From G963556115 sp963666605 (lineage in GTDB: Bacteria > Planctomycetota > SZUA-567), in NCBI GenBank assembly GCA_965140405.1, contig OZ223208.1:1054001-1118000 (forward strand): 64,000 bases of DNA, read 5' to 3'. Within the stretch, counting starts at the first letter, position 1; every line of letters begins with the position of its first letter. Below are positions 19,323 to 27,598 of this stretch, one piece after another. The notes under the pieces were generated by a model, which saw nothing but the letters and a program-made list of their open reading frames with translations, ran no database searches and was not told where the DNA came from. The translations under genes and the position numbers were made by a program.

Positions 19323-20399
19323 CTACGCTGCGTCCTCAGACGTTACCTTCTTCTCAAGCGATAAACCATCATCGACATTTGCATATAACTTCTCATTAAC
19401 TAGTGCCTCAATTTCAGCTTTCAATTCCGGATCACCCTTTAAAAACAGAGCAGCTTTTTCACGTCCCTGCCCCAGACGGGTCTTCCCATAACTGAGCCAC
19501 GAGCCACTCTTCTTTATGACATCATGCTCAACTCCAAGGTCCAATATCTCACCCTCTCTATTAATCCCTTTACTAAATAGTATTTCAAAGTGTGCAATCT
19601 TGAAAGGGGCAGCCATCTTATTCTTCACAACCTTGACCTTGATCTCATTACCTATGACATCCTCACCACTCTTTGCAGAACCACACCTACGAATATCAAG
19701 ACGTAGAGACGAATAAAACTTCAAAGCATTACCACCAGTCGTAGTCTCAGGAGAACCAAACATCACACCAATCTTCATACGTATCTGATTTATGAATAGC
19801 ACTGTAGTATTTGTCTTCTTTACTATACCGGTTAATTTTCTAAGACCCTGACTCATGAGACGAGCCTGGAGACCGACATGCGAGTCACCCATCTCACCAT
19901 CAATTTCAGCCTGCGGTGTAAGAGCAGCTACTGAGTCAATCACAATAAGATCAACACCACCAGACCGAGTAAGTAGTTCAGCAATCTCTAAAGCTTGCTC
20001 ACCACTATCAGGCTGACTAACAAGCAACTCATCTAGGTTGACACCTAGGTTTCTAGCATAGTTCGGGTCGAGTGCGTGTTCAGCATCAACAAAAGCTGCG
20101 ACTCCACCAGTCTTCTGAGCGCACGCAATTGCATGTAGAGCAAGTGTCGTCTTACCAGATGATTCTGGACCGTAGAACTCAACAATACGCCCTTTAGGTA
20201 TTCCACCAATTCCAGTTGCAGCGTCGAGAGTCATACTACCAGTACTTATTGTTTCACAATCTACAATAGTATCGGCTCCCAGCCTTCTAAGTGATTCCAC
20301 ACCGAACTGTTTATGGATATTATCCAGAGCATGCTGTAGTGCTTTTGCTTTACCTTCTTCAGTATCAAATATTTTTGTAGTCTTTTTTGAGCTTTTCAT
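19323..20399 (-). CDS. recA: recombinase RecA
   Basis: The 358-residue protein matches RecA throughout. It has the Walker A motif GPESSGKTT, the Walker B region VDLIVIDSVAAL, the conserved loop ending in MSQGLRKL, FINQIRMKIGVMFGSPETTTGGNALKFY, and a lysine/glutamate-rich tail. RecA forms filaments on single-stranded DNA for homologous recombination and stimulates LexA-type repressor cleavage. GGAGG lies six to ten bases before the ATG. No LexA-type operator was recognisable in the upstream AT-rich region, but operators differ between phyla. The gene is monocistronic and divergent from hydG. Confidence 0.98.
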   Translation of the reverse strand: MKSSKKTTKIFDTEEGKAKALQHALDNIHKQFGVESLRRLGADTIVDCETISTGSMTLDAATGIGGIPKGRIVEFYGPESSGKTTLALHAIACAQKTGGVAAFVDAEHALDPNYARNLGVNLDELLVSQPDSGEQALEIAELLTRSGGVDLIVIDSVAALTPQAEIDGEMGDSHVGLQARLMSQGLRKLTGIVKKTNTTVLFINQIRMKIGVMFGSPETTTGGNALKFYSSLRLDIRRCGSAKSGEDVIGNEIKVKVVKNKMAAPFKIAHFEILFSKGINREGEILDLGVEHDVIKKSGSWLSYGKTRLGQGREKAALFLKGDPELKAEIEALVNEKLYANVDDGLSLEKKVTSEDAA

Positions 20400-20780
20400 T
20401 TTATTCCTCCATATGTTATCTATAGTATATTTTAAATTCTGACAACACTATAACAACAAGTGTACCAAAAAAACCATAATATATAACATCTTACAAATAA
20501 ATAAGTTAACAGCTAAACCCAATCTACTCACCACACAACTAAAAAATCAAATATACATATTTGACATCATTTATACACATAGTAATAACTATACATGCAC
20601 ATACAACCTCCAATAGAACTGTACAAAATTAAACAAAAATTTTAAAAATTTTAAAATTGATAAATAAATATCATAGCCAAACGAAAGAAAACCACTATAA
20701 TTAGACATGTAATATCAAGATAATACGCATAATACATTATACATTTTAATTTTTTATATAAAACGAAAGGGGCAACTCCC
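20400..20780. other. AT-rich divergent promoter region between recA and hydG
   Basis: About 380 bases of very AT-rich sequence hold the promoters of recA (minus) and hydG (plus). TTGTCA and TATACT/TATAGA hexamers on the recA side are candidates but not well spaced. No ORF, palindrome or RNA structure stands out. Confidence 0.45.
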
Positions 20781-22202
20781 ATGACAATGCCTTCAATGGA
20801 TTTAAGCACAAACGCCAAAGACTTTATAGACGATGACTTACTTGAAAAGCTTTCAAAACAAAAGCCAGCTGACAACAAGTATATTAAAGATATCGTTGAC
20901 AAAAGCATAGCCAAGGTTGCACTCTCAGTAGAAGAGACTGCTGCCCTACTCTCAGCTGATGAAGAAGGTACAGAGATCATGTTCTCTGCAGCAAAAACCC
21001 TCAAAGAGAATGTCTATGGAAACCGCATAGTGCTCTTCGCCCCTCTCTATATTGGTAACAAATGTATTAATGACTGCTCATACTGTGGCTTTAAATGCTC
21101 AAATAGAGATATCACCAGACGTACCCTCAGCCATGAGGAACTCAGACAACAAGTTGTCGCTCTCGAAAAACAAGGACATAAACGCCTAATCCTAGTCTAC
21201 GGCGAACACCCAGACTACGATGCAGATTTTATTGCCTCTACAGTAAAGACGGTATATGAAACCAAAAGCGCACCACACGGTGAAATTAGACGTGTAAATA
21301 TCAATGCCGCACCACTCGACATAGAAGGCTACAAGATAGTCAAAAACTCAGGCATTGGTACATACCAGATATTTCAAGAGACCTACCACAAGAAGACCTA
21401 TGCTGACTGCCACCCAATGGGCACCAGAAAAGGCGACTATCTGTGGCGTCTTGACGGTCTTGACAGAGCTATGGAAGCAGGTATTGATGATGTTGGTATC
21501 GGTGCACTATTCGGGCTTTATAACTGGAAGTTCGAAGTCCTAGGACTTGTCAGCCACGCAGTACACCTCAATTCAAAGTACGGAGTCGGTCCACATACTA
21601 TTAGCTTCCCACGTATGCGCCCTGCTTGTGGAGTAAATATTGATGAAACCACATTTGTTAATGACACAGAATTTATCAAACTTATAGCAGCTCTACGTCT
21701 TGCAGTACCTTATACAGGTCTTATCTGTACAGCTAGAGAGTCTAGTGAGATGAGAAGAATAGCTACAGGCTTCGGAGTATCACAGATTGATGCTGGTAGC
21801 AGAATAGAACTAGGCGGTTATACCGAAGTAGGTGATGCTCAAGTAATGGAGAAAGAACAGTTCTCACTAGGTGACGTGAGAAGTCTTGACGAAGTTATTA
21901 GAGAGCTTATTGAAACCGATTACCTTCCAAGCTTCTGTACATCATGCTACAGGTCAGGCAGAACAGGCGAACACTTCATGGAGTTTGCAGTACCAGGATT
22001 TATCAAACGTTTCTGTACACCAAATGCTCTATGCACACTAGAGGAGTACGTTCTAGATTATGGTAGCCCAGAAACCCAAAAAGCAGCAGATAGCTTAATC
22101 GCCAAAGAATTAGCAGCAATGGAAGACGGTGAGATGAAGACAAATGTCACCGAACGCCTAAACGCTATCAAAACAGATAACCAGAGAGATGTTTATTTCT
22201 AG
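20781..22202 (+). CDS. hydG: [FeFe]-hydrogenase maturation radical SAM tyrosine lyase
   Basis: HydG cleaves tyrosine to generate the CO and cyanide ligands of the [FeFe]-hydrogenase H-cluster. The 473-residue protein has the radical SAM motif C-x3-C-x2-C in KCINDCSYCGFKC. It also has the HydG-specific C-terminal auxiliary-cluster motif C-x2-C-x22-C, which starts at CTSCYRSGRTGEH and closes at FC. The second motif distinguishes HydG from ThiH. The start is ATG 20781, preceded by a GGGG-type site. No hydE, hydF or hydrogenase structural gene is in the window, so this maturase is encoded apart from its partners. It implies anaerobic hydrogen metabolism. Confidence 0.95.
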   Translation: MTMPSMDLSTNAKDFIDDDLLEKLSKQKPADNKYIKDIVDKSIAKVALSVEETAALLSADEEGTEIMFSAAKTLKENVYGNRIVLFAPLYIGNKCINDCSYCGFKCSNRDITRRTLSHEELRQQVVALEKQGHKRLILVYGEHPDYDADFIASTVKTVYETKSAPHGEIRRVNINAAPLDIEGYKIVKNSGIGTYQIFQETYHKKTYADCHPMGTRKGDYLWRLDGLDRAMEAGIDDVGIGALFGLYNWKFEVLGLVSHAVHLNSKYGVGPHTISFPRMRPACGVNIDETTFVNDTEFIKLIAALRLAVPYTGLICTARESSEMRRIATGFGVSQIDAGSRIELGGYTEVGDAQVMEKEQFSLGDVRSLDEVIRELIETDYLPSFCTSCYRSGRTGEHFMEFAVPGFIKRFCTPNALCTLEEYVLDYGSPETQKAADSLIAKELAAMEDGEMKTNVTERLNAIKTDNQRDVYF

Positions 22203-22242
22203 AGCATTCATCAATATCTAAATGTATTTGACATTAAATATT

Positions 22243-22272
22243 CCGCCTTCATATAATATTATATGAAGGCGG
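22243..22272. terminator. 30-bp perfect palindrome after hydG
   Basis: CCGCCTTCATATAAT and its exact reverse complement abut without a spacer between hydG and the phosphoesterase gene. A hairpin with a small A/T loop would form in RNA. The sequence after it is not U-rich, so termination is likely but not certain. Confidence 0.6.
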
Positions 22273-22318
22273 TAACATTAGACAAAACTAATAATCCAAA
22301 GCCCAAGGATACCTAAAA

Positions 22319-23416
22319 ATGATTTTATTCATAGTTCTACCAGCTCTACTAGGCATCACATTCTTTATTCCATGGACTTTGGGAAAGATGTTCACATTAC
22401 AACGCACTACACCACTATACATATTCTTTGGCATACTGACAGCCATTATTCCTTTAGTAATCTGGGCAAACTTCACTATAGCCAACAAGTTATCAGACCT
22501 TGCATTCCTTGCTACATGCACATGGGTAGGCTTTCTACTCTACCTCTTCATACTACTAGTATTATATCATATCTTAAAAATATTTCTCCCTCTGCCACCA
22601 TTCAAATCTGGAGTAATAATTTTAGCAGTCACCGTATTCATCATGGTATACTCAACAGTAAACGCCTTCACACTAAATACCAAGGAAATCCAGATACCAA
22701 TTAAGGGACTAAAGCACAAAGTAAAGATTGCCTTAGCTTCCGATATGCATATAAATACCTACCGCAATAAATCATACATACTAAATATGATCAATAAAAT
22801 AAACGAATTTCATCCAGACTTCACAGTCTTTGCTGGAGACATAGCTGACAGTAACGCCGCACTTGAAGAAGATACTTTCTCACTATTCAAGCGCTTAACA
22901 AATCCCTCATACTTCGTACTAGGAAATCATGATATATATTTAGATACAGCAAAGCTGATAAAATTAATGACATCTTCAGGTGTATCATTTATGCAGAATG
23001 ATATTATTGAAAGAGACGGGATACAACTCATTGGACTTGACTATATGAACGCAGACAAGGACTCAAGAAGTCCACATAGAGTTGAATCAAAGGAGACCAT
23101 AAAGAGTATCATGCCTCAGCTACACCTTAGCAAAGACCTCCCAAAAATTATTATAAACCACCGTCCAAACGGTCTGGAATATATTACAAAGTATGATGTT
23201 GACCTAGTGCTAGCTGGGCACACCCACGGCGGAGGTCAGATATTCCCAATCACCATAATCAGCCCATACATGAATCTTAATGAATATATAAGTGGCTTGT
23301 ACCAAGTAAAGGACACCCTCCTCTACGTCTCAGAAGGAGTCGGTACCTTCTTCGTCCCTATGCGCCTCGGCACCAAGAACGAACTGACACTAATAACACT
23401 AACCACAGCAAAATAA
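22319..23416 (+). CDS. membrane-anchored metallophosphoesterase (YkuE/YaeI-like)
   Basis: About four N-terminal hydrophobic helices (residues 1-120) precede a calcineurin-like phosphoesterase domain. The metal-binding motifs are in order: SDMH (D-x-H), AGDIAD, LGNHD, NHRP and AGHTHGGG. This arrangement matches YkuE/YaeI-type enzymes that act at the membrane, for example on UDP-diacylglucosamine or phospholipid head groups; the actual substrate cannot be told. AAGGA lies nine bases before the ATG. It is separated from hydG by a palindromic terminator and converges with the Memo-family gene, their stop codons almost touching. Confidence 0.88.
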   Translation: MILFIVLPALLGITFFIPWTLGKMFTLQRTTPLYIFFGILTAIIPLVIWANFTIANKLSDLAFLATCTWVGFLLYLFILLVLYHILKIFLPLPPFKSGVIILAVTVFIMVYSTVNAFTLNTKEIQIPIKGLKHKVKIALASDMHINTYRNKSYILNMINKINEFHPDFTVFAGDIADSNAALEEDTFSLFKRLTNPSYFVLGNHDIYLDTAKLIKLMTSSGVSFMQNDIIERDGIQLIGLDYMNADKDSRSPHRVESKETIKSIMPQLHLSKDLPKIIINHRPNGLEYITKYDVDLVLAGHTHGGGQIFPITIISPYMNLNEYISGLYQVKDTLLYVSEGVGTFFVPMRLGTKNELTLITLTTAK

Positions 23417-23417
23417 A

Positions 23418-24680
23418 TTATTCAAATATGATACCAGCACAACCAACCGCTTGCTCAAGTTCATCAGAAACCGCTTGGTAATACCCTAACAGCTGCCCTT
23501 TAACATCGGGAAGGAGAGCGCCAAGCATATAGATACATCCAGTACCACAAATATGATACTTATCTCCATGAGCCTCAAGACTCCCAAGCGCACCAAGAGC
23601 ATCACCTTTAATAACCTTATTCAAATACTGCCTATCAGCTACCTCTGTCTCAGATATAAACCCGACATCAAGATCCCTATCATCCCCAAAACGCCTACCA
23701 ATATGCGAGAGATCTGCACTAGCGATCACCGTAACCCTTGTATCATCAGCTATACTAGTAATAGCCGAAATCATACTTGCAATCTGCTCGTCCTCATTAA
23801 TTATTGCTGGATTCTTTATATACTCATCCATCTCTCCTACTAGAATAGGCACGATGCGGACTCCAGGCCATATATGTTCAAGCCATACCGCCTGAAGTTC
23901 GATAGAGTGCTCACTACGGTGCAGAAATATATCCTCTTTGAAGTCTGCAACCGAGGAGGTAGCTGAAAGAATGCCCTGAGTAATCTCTTTATGGCACTTC
24001 GCAACTCCTCCAGTCAGCTCAAAATCTTTATCACACACAGCAAATCTATTCTTCATACTATTATGCGCCGTACCAAGTATTACAACCACATCAGGTTTAT
24101 TATAGTGCTTTAATAGTTCACTATATACCTGACCATAACACTTGCCAGCACGAGCGAAATCCATATGAGGTGCAATCACTCCACGCGGTGCCCGCCTCAT
24201 GACATTCCCTACCCGCCCTTCCATCTCTGGCTTCGGGGCATTCTCGATAATCTCATCAAGTTCACGACGCAGCACATCTACATCGCTAGAGTAGACACTT
24301 CCAGAGCATGCTGACTCTCTAAGGAGATTGGTAGTAAATTCACTTAGTAAGTTATTATATAAATCTTTAAAGTTATGATTATCCAGGAATTTTGCTCCAT
24401 CTAGATCTGAAACAAGATCCTCGATATCAGCTATCCTGACCTCATCCTCACTATCTTTCTCAAACTCCTCTCGAAGAGCTAGAAGTGATTTCGTACCATC
24501 CATCCTGGTAATAAAATACATTGAGCTCGCACTAACCATAAGCTGAGCCTCACTCATCCCAGACTTGTCATATAGGATATATACCGCACCTTCAGAACTA
24601 TCAATCCCAAGTGTCCCATCCGCATCCTTATAAGGAAATGCATCAACATCCAACCTAACTTTAGGCAATACTTCTAGCAT
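23418..24680 (-). CDS. Memo-family protein (AmmeMemoRadiSam system protein B)
   Basis: The C-terminal 270 residues form a Memo domain: GVIAPHMDFARAG, VVILGTAHNSM, EHSIELQAVWLEH, SADLSHIGRRFG and YHICGTG supply the conserved His, Asp and Cys cluster. The N-terminal 130 residues resemble the extension found in many AmmeMemoRadiSam B proteins (a short PqqD-like helical module with MDGTKSLLALREEF). In other genomes this protein accompanies an AMMECR1 protein and a radical SAM enzyme, neither of which is adjacent here. I placed the start at ATG 24680, which has GGAG six bases upstream; an in-frame TTG twelve bases earlier has none. Confidence 0.85.
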   Translation of the reverse strand: MLEVLPKVRLDVDAFPYKDADGTLGIDSSEGAVYILYDKSGMSEAQLMVSASSMYFITRMDGTKSLLALREEFEKDSEDEVRIADIEDLVSDLDGAKFLDNHNFKDLYNNLLSEFTTNLLRESACSGSVYSSDVDVLRRELDEIIENAPKPEMEGRVGNVMRRAPRGVIAPHMDFARAGKCYGQVYSELLKHYNKPDVVVILGTAHNSMKNRFAVCDKDFELTGGVAKCHKEITQGILSATSSVADFKEDIFLHRSEHSIELQAVWLEHIWPGVRIVPILVGEMDEYIKNPAIINEDEQIASMISAITSIADDTRVTVIASADLSHIGRRFGDDRDLDVGFISETEVADRQYLNKVIKGDALGALGSLEAHGDKYHICGTGCIYMLGALLPDVKGQLLGYYQAVSDELEQAVGCAGIIFE

Positions 24681-24715
24681 ATATATCTCCAAAATTATTA
24701 AGGTATGAACAAGAA

Positions 24716-25165
24716 TTATTCTTTCACAAGAGCACAGGTAAAGGCCACACGCACAGCAAGTTTTCCACCTACCTTTATACTTCCTTTCAGATAATACGCT
24801 GAAGAGACCTGATCTTCAAATTCAACAGAGATATCAAGCTTATCACCAGGTCTAACCATAGTCTTGAACCGAGCATCGCGTATTCGAGTCACAACAGGAC
24901 TTCCAACCAACTCATTCATCTCTTCTTTAATTCTCTGCCCCATCAATACCGCACCAGCCTGAAACACAATCTCACAGAGTATCACACCTGGCGTAATAGG
25001 ATTTCCGGGATAATGTCCTTGAAATATCTGTTCAAATAGAGGTGAAGAGCTATCAATAGTATACTCAGCAGAGAGAGATTCACCACTCATCTCTACAATA
25101 GTATCCAGCAACAAAATCGGGTCTCTATGCGGGATAATTCCAGCTATTTCTTCTTTATTCAGCAT
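24716..25165 (-). CDS. FabZ-like hotdog-fold 3-hydroxyacyl-ACP dehydratase
   Basis: The 149-residue protein has the FabZ signatures IPHRDPILLLD near the N-terminus and GHYPGNPITPGVILCE. The latter provides the catalytic histidine and glutamate. FabZ dehydrates 3-hydroxyacyl-ACP in fatty acid elongation; close relatives act in other acyl pathways, so the precise role is open. AAGGA lies about ten bases before ATG 25165, which decides against the ATG 12 codons upstream. It shares orientation with the Memo gene 35 bases downstream, so the two may be co-transcribed. Confidence 0.85.
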   Translation of the reverse strand: MLNKEEIAGIIPHRDPILLLDTIVEMSGESLSAEYTIDSSSPLFEQIFQGHYPGNPITPGVILCEIVFQAGAVLMGQRIKEEMNELVGSPVVTRIRDARFKTMVRPGDKLDISVEFEDQVSSAYYLKGSIKVGGKLAVRVAFTCALVKE

Positions 25166-25342
25166 CTCTATTCCTTTATTGTTAATAATAATCCACTCCA
25201 AAGTTTACCCATGTACAGGTATGTCTGTATTATACAAAATTATTGAATAAAATCCACTTTGGTATTTACTTCACAATTATAATTATGATAATCAATAAAA
25301 TTGATCTAACTTAATAGTATAATTGAATTAAAAGGAAACCAC

Positions 25343-26002
25343 ATGAATCTAATCATTCTAGGCCCTCCAGGGGCAGGAAAAGGTACACAAGCAAAGTACA
25401 TTGTCGAAACATTCTCAATTCCACAAATCTCAACCGGCGATATGCTCAGAGGCGCAATAAAAGCAGGAACAGAGCTAGGTCTAGCTGCTAAAAAGATTAT
25501 GGATGAAGGCGGACTTGTAAACGATGACATTATTATTGGTCTTGTAAAAGAACGTATTCAGGCAGACGACTGCAAGAATGGCTTCCTATTTGATGGTTTC
25601 CCACGTACAGTAGTCCAAGCCGAAGCAGTAAAAGCCGCAGGCATCAAGATCGACGGCATTGTAGATATAAGCGTACCAGATGATGTCCTTGTAGGTAGAT
25701 TGTCAGGTAGACGCATCCATGTCGCTTCAGGAAGGACTTACCACCTAGAGTTCAACCCACCAAAAGTAGAAGGCAAGGATGACATTACTGGTGAAGATCT
25801 TATACACCGTGATGATGATAAAGAAGCGACAATTCGTAAGAGGCTAGAAGCTTACCACGCGCAAACAGCAGCAGTAAGCGACTACTACAACAAACTTATT
25901 ACAGATGGCGAAACAGACGCTCCAAAGTTTGTTTCAGTTGATGGTACAAAGGCTATTGATAGTATCAAAGACGAGATCATCACAGGTCTTAAAAATCTAT
26001 AA
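25343..26002 (+). CDS. adk: adenylate kinase
   Basis: The 219-residue protein shows the P-loop GPPGAGKGTQAKY, ISTGDMLR, the GFPRT motif and a long-type LID (GRLSGRRIHVASGRTYH to LIHRDDDKEATIRKRLE) without zinc-binding cysteines. It catalyses ATP plus AMP to two ADP. AAAGGA precedes the ATG at normal spacing, and an AGTATAAT -10-like element lies near 25318. It is followed after two bases by cbiG, so the three genes adk-cbiG-cobJ form one operon. Confidence 0.97.
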   Translation: MNLIILGPPGAGKGTQAKYIVETFSIPQISTGDMLRGAIKAGTELGLAAKKIMDEGGLVNDDIIIGLVKERIQADDCKNGFLFDGFPRTVVQAEAVKAAGIKIDGIVDISVPDDVLVGRLSGRRIHVASGRTYHLEFNPPKVEGKDDITGEDLIHRDDDKEATIRKRLEAYHAQTAAVSDYYNKLITDGETDAPKFVSVDGTKAIDSIKDEIITGLKNL

Positions 26003-26004
26003 TC

Positions 26005-26781
26005 ATGGATAATATTGCAGTAATAACCCTCTGTAATGAGGGAGTCAGCATTGCCAAACAGATCACCGCCAAACTAGGTGGTGATCTGTTTGTACATAAT
26101 ATTGTTGATATAGAAGATTTGAAAGCAAAAAGATTTGATAGAGTCATATCCCTTACTGAAGAGATCTTTTCCAAGTATCAGGGTCTTATTTATATAATGC
26201 CTAGCGGTGTAGTAACAAGAGCTGTTGCTCCACTAGTAAAGAGTAAGTTTACCGACCCTGCAGTAGTTGTCATGGACATTCTTGGCAGATATGCTATCAG
26301 CTTCCTGAGTGGCCACGAAGGCGGCGCAAATGGCCTAGCAATAAAGATCGGTAATATCACAGGGGCAGAACCTATTATTACTACCACTACAGAAGTAGTT
26401 AAACAGTACACAATGGGTATTGGGTGTAAAAAAGGCATTGCTGAAGAAGCTGTGCTCGAAATATTCAAAGAAGCTGTAATGCAAGCTGGCATCACAAAAA
26501 ACGACATTCGCTACATAGCCACAATTGACATCAAATCTAACGAGAAGGGTCTTCTAGCTGCCGCAAAGACCTTAGAAATACCCCTACGCATAATAAGTAG
26601 TAGTGAAATAAATAATACATGTTTTAATTTTGACAGTTCAGAATTTGTCCAAAAAAGTATCGGAGTAAGTGCTGTGGCAGAACCTGCGGCCCTACTTTCT
26701 GGAAGGAGAACAAAATTAGTACTCAAAAGAATATGCAAAAACGGTGTGACAGCAGCGATAGCCAAGGAGTGCTCCGAGTAG
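26005..26781 (+). CDS. cbiG: cobalt-precorrin-5A hydrolase, short form
   Basis: The 258-residue protein has the CbiG N-terminal domain with YIMPSGVVTRAVAPLVKSK and FLSGHEGGANGLA, followed by a CbiG C-terminal domain (GIGCKKGIAEEAV, SIGVSAVAEPAAL). CbiG opens the delta-lactone ring of cobalt-precorrin-5A in the anaerobic corrin pathway. It is shorter than many CbiG proteins because the central linker is reduced. It follows adk by two bases and overlaps the start of cobJ by about 49 bases. No other corrin genes are in the window. Confidence 0.9.
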   Translation: MDNIAVITLCNEGVSIAKQITAKLGGDLFVHNIVDIEDLKAKRFDRVISLTEEIFSKYQGLIYIMPSGVVTRAVAPLVKSKFTDPAVVVMDILGRYAISFLSGHEGGANGLAIKIGNITGAEPIITTTTEVVKQYTMGIGCKKGIAEEAVLEIFKEAVMQAGITKNDIRYIATIDIKSNEKGLLAAAKTLEIPLRIISSSEINNTCFNFDSSEFVQKSIGVSAVAEPAALLSGRRTKLVLKRICKNGVTAAIAKECSE

Positions 26782-27488
26782 TCGGCTTTGGCCCTGGCTC
26801 TATAGAAGACCGCACCCACAGAGCCGAGACAGCAATCCTAGGCTCAGAATATATTGTAGGTTATGGACCATATTTGAAGCGCATTGAGGACCTTCTTGAA
26901 GGAAAGAAACAGTATGTTTCTGGTATGAAGAAGGAGAGAGAGCGTGTTCTCGAAGCTGTAGAGCTTGCAGAAAATGGACACTCAGTAGCACTAGTAAGCT
27001 CTGGAGACGCTGGCATATACGGTATGGCTGGCCTGGCGATACAGATTAGAGGTGAGCGCCAGAGTACTTTTCCAGTTGAAATTATTCCAGGTGTCACCGC
27101 AGCCTGCACTGCAGCCGCAAAGCTTGGCGCACCACTAATGCTTGATTACGCCACAATCAGCCTTAGCAACCTTTTGGTAGAGTGGGACGTTATAGAAAAA
27201 CGCCTGCACGCTGCATTATCCGGAGACTTTGCACTTGCAGTATACAACCCAAAGAGTAACACTAGAACCGAACCTTTTGATAACCTTTGTAAAATTGCGA
27301 AAGAATACCTTCCAGATACTACCCCTGTAGGGATAGCCACTGCGCTAGGCCAACCAGACGAATTTGTAGAGATAGTAACACTCGGAGAGCTTCCAACTGC
27401 GACTGTAACCATGAAGAGCATTCTTATTATTGGCAACTCTACCAGTTGCCTTGATAGTGGTTTCTTTATTACCCCTAGAGGATACTAA
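26733..27488 (+). CDS. cobJ: precorrin-3B C17-methyltransferase (CobJ/CbiH)
   Basis: This is a SAM-dependent tetrapyrrole methylase. It has VVGFGPGSIEDRT near the start, VALVSSGDAGIYGM, VEIIPGVTAACTAAAKLGAP, LAVYNPKSNTR and a terminal ILIIGNS. In the anaerobic pathway it contracts the corrin ring (CbiH). The 251-residue length is normal. The annotated ATG lies 49 bases inside cbiG; a start closer to VLRVVGFGPG is possible. It is the last gene of the adk-cbiG-cobJ operon, ending at a strong terminator. Confidence 0.92.
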   Translation: MQKRCDSSDSQGVLRVVGFGPGSIEDRTHRAETAILGSEYIVGYGPYLKRIEDLLEGKKQYVSGMKKERERVLEAVELAENGHSVALVSSGDAGIYGMAGLAIQIRGERQSTFPVEIIPGVTAACTAAAKLGAPLMLDYATISLSNLLVEWDVIEKRLHAALSGDFALAVYNPKSNTRTEPFDNLCKIAKEYLPDTTPVGIATALGQPDEFVEIVTLGELPTATVTMKSILIIGNSTSCLDSGFFITPRGY

Positions 27489-27509
27489 GATCTTCTTGTA
27501 TAGCGGTGT

Positions 27510-27564
27510 ATTTTATTAATAAGTGAGTCACCTATAAAGTAGGTGACTCACTTATTAATAAAAT
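27510..27564. terminator. 24-bp perfect-stem bidirectional terminator
   Basis: Positions 27510-27533 and 27541-27564 are perfectly complementary, with a 7-base loop. It lies between the convergent cobJ and ABC exporter genes. A/T at the stem base provides a U-tract in either direction. Confidence 0.92.
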
Positions 27565-27598
27565 CTCTTGATACTTTTATATTAACTACAAGCCAGCA

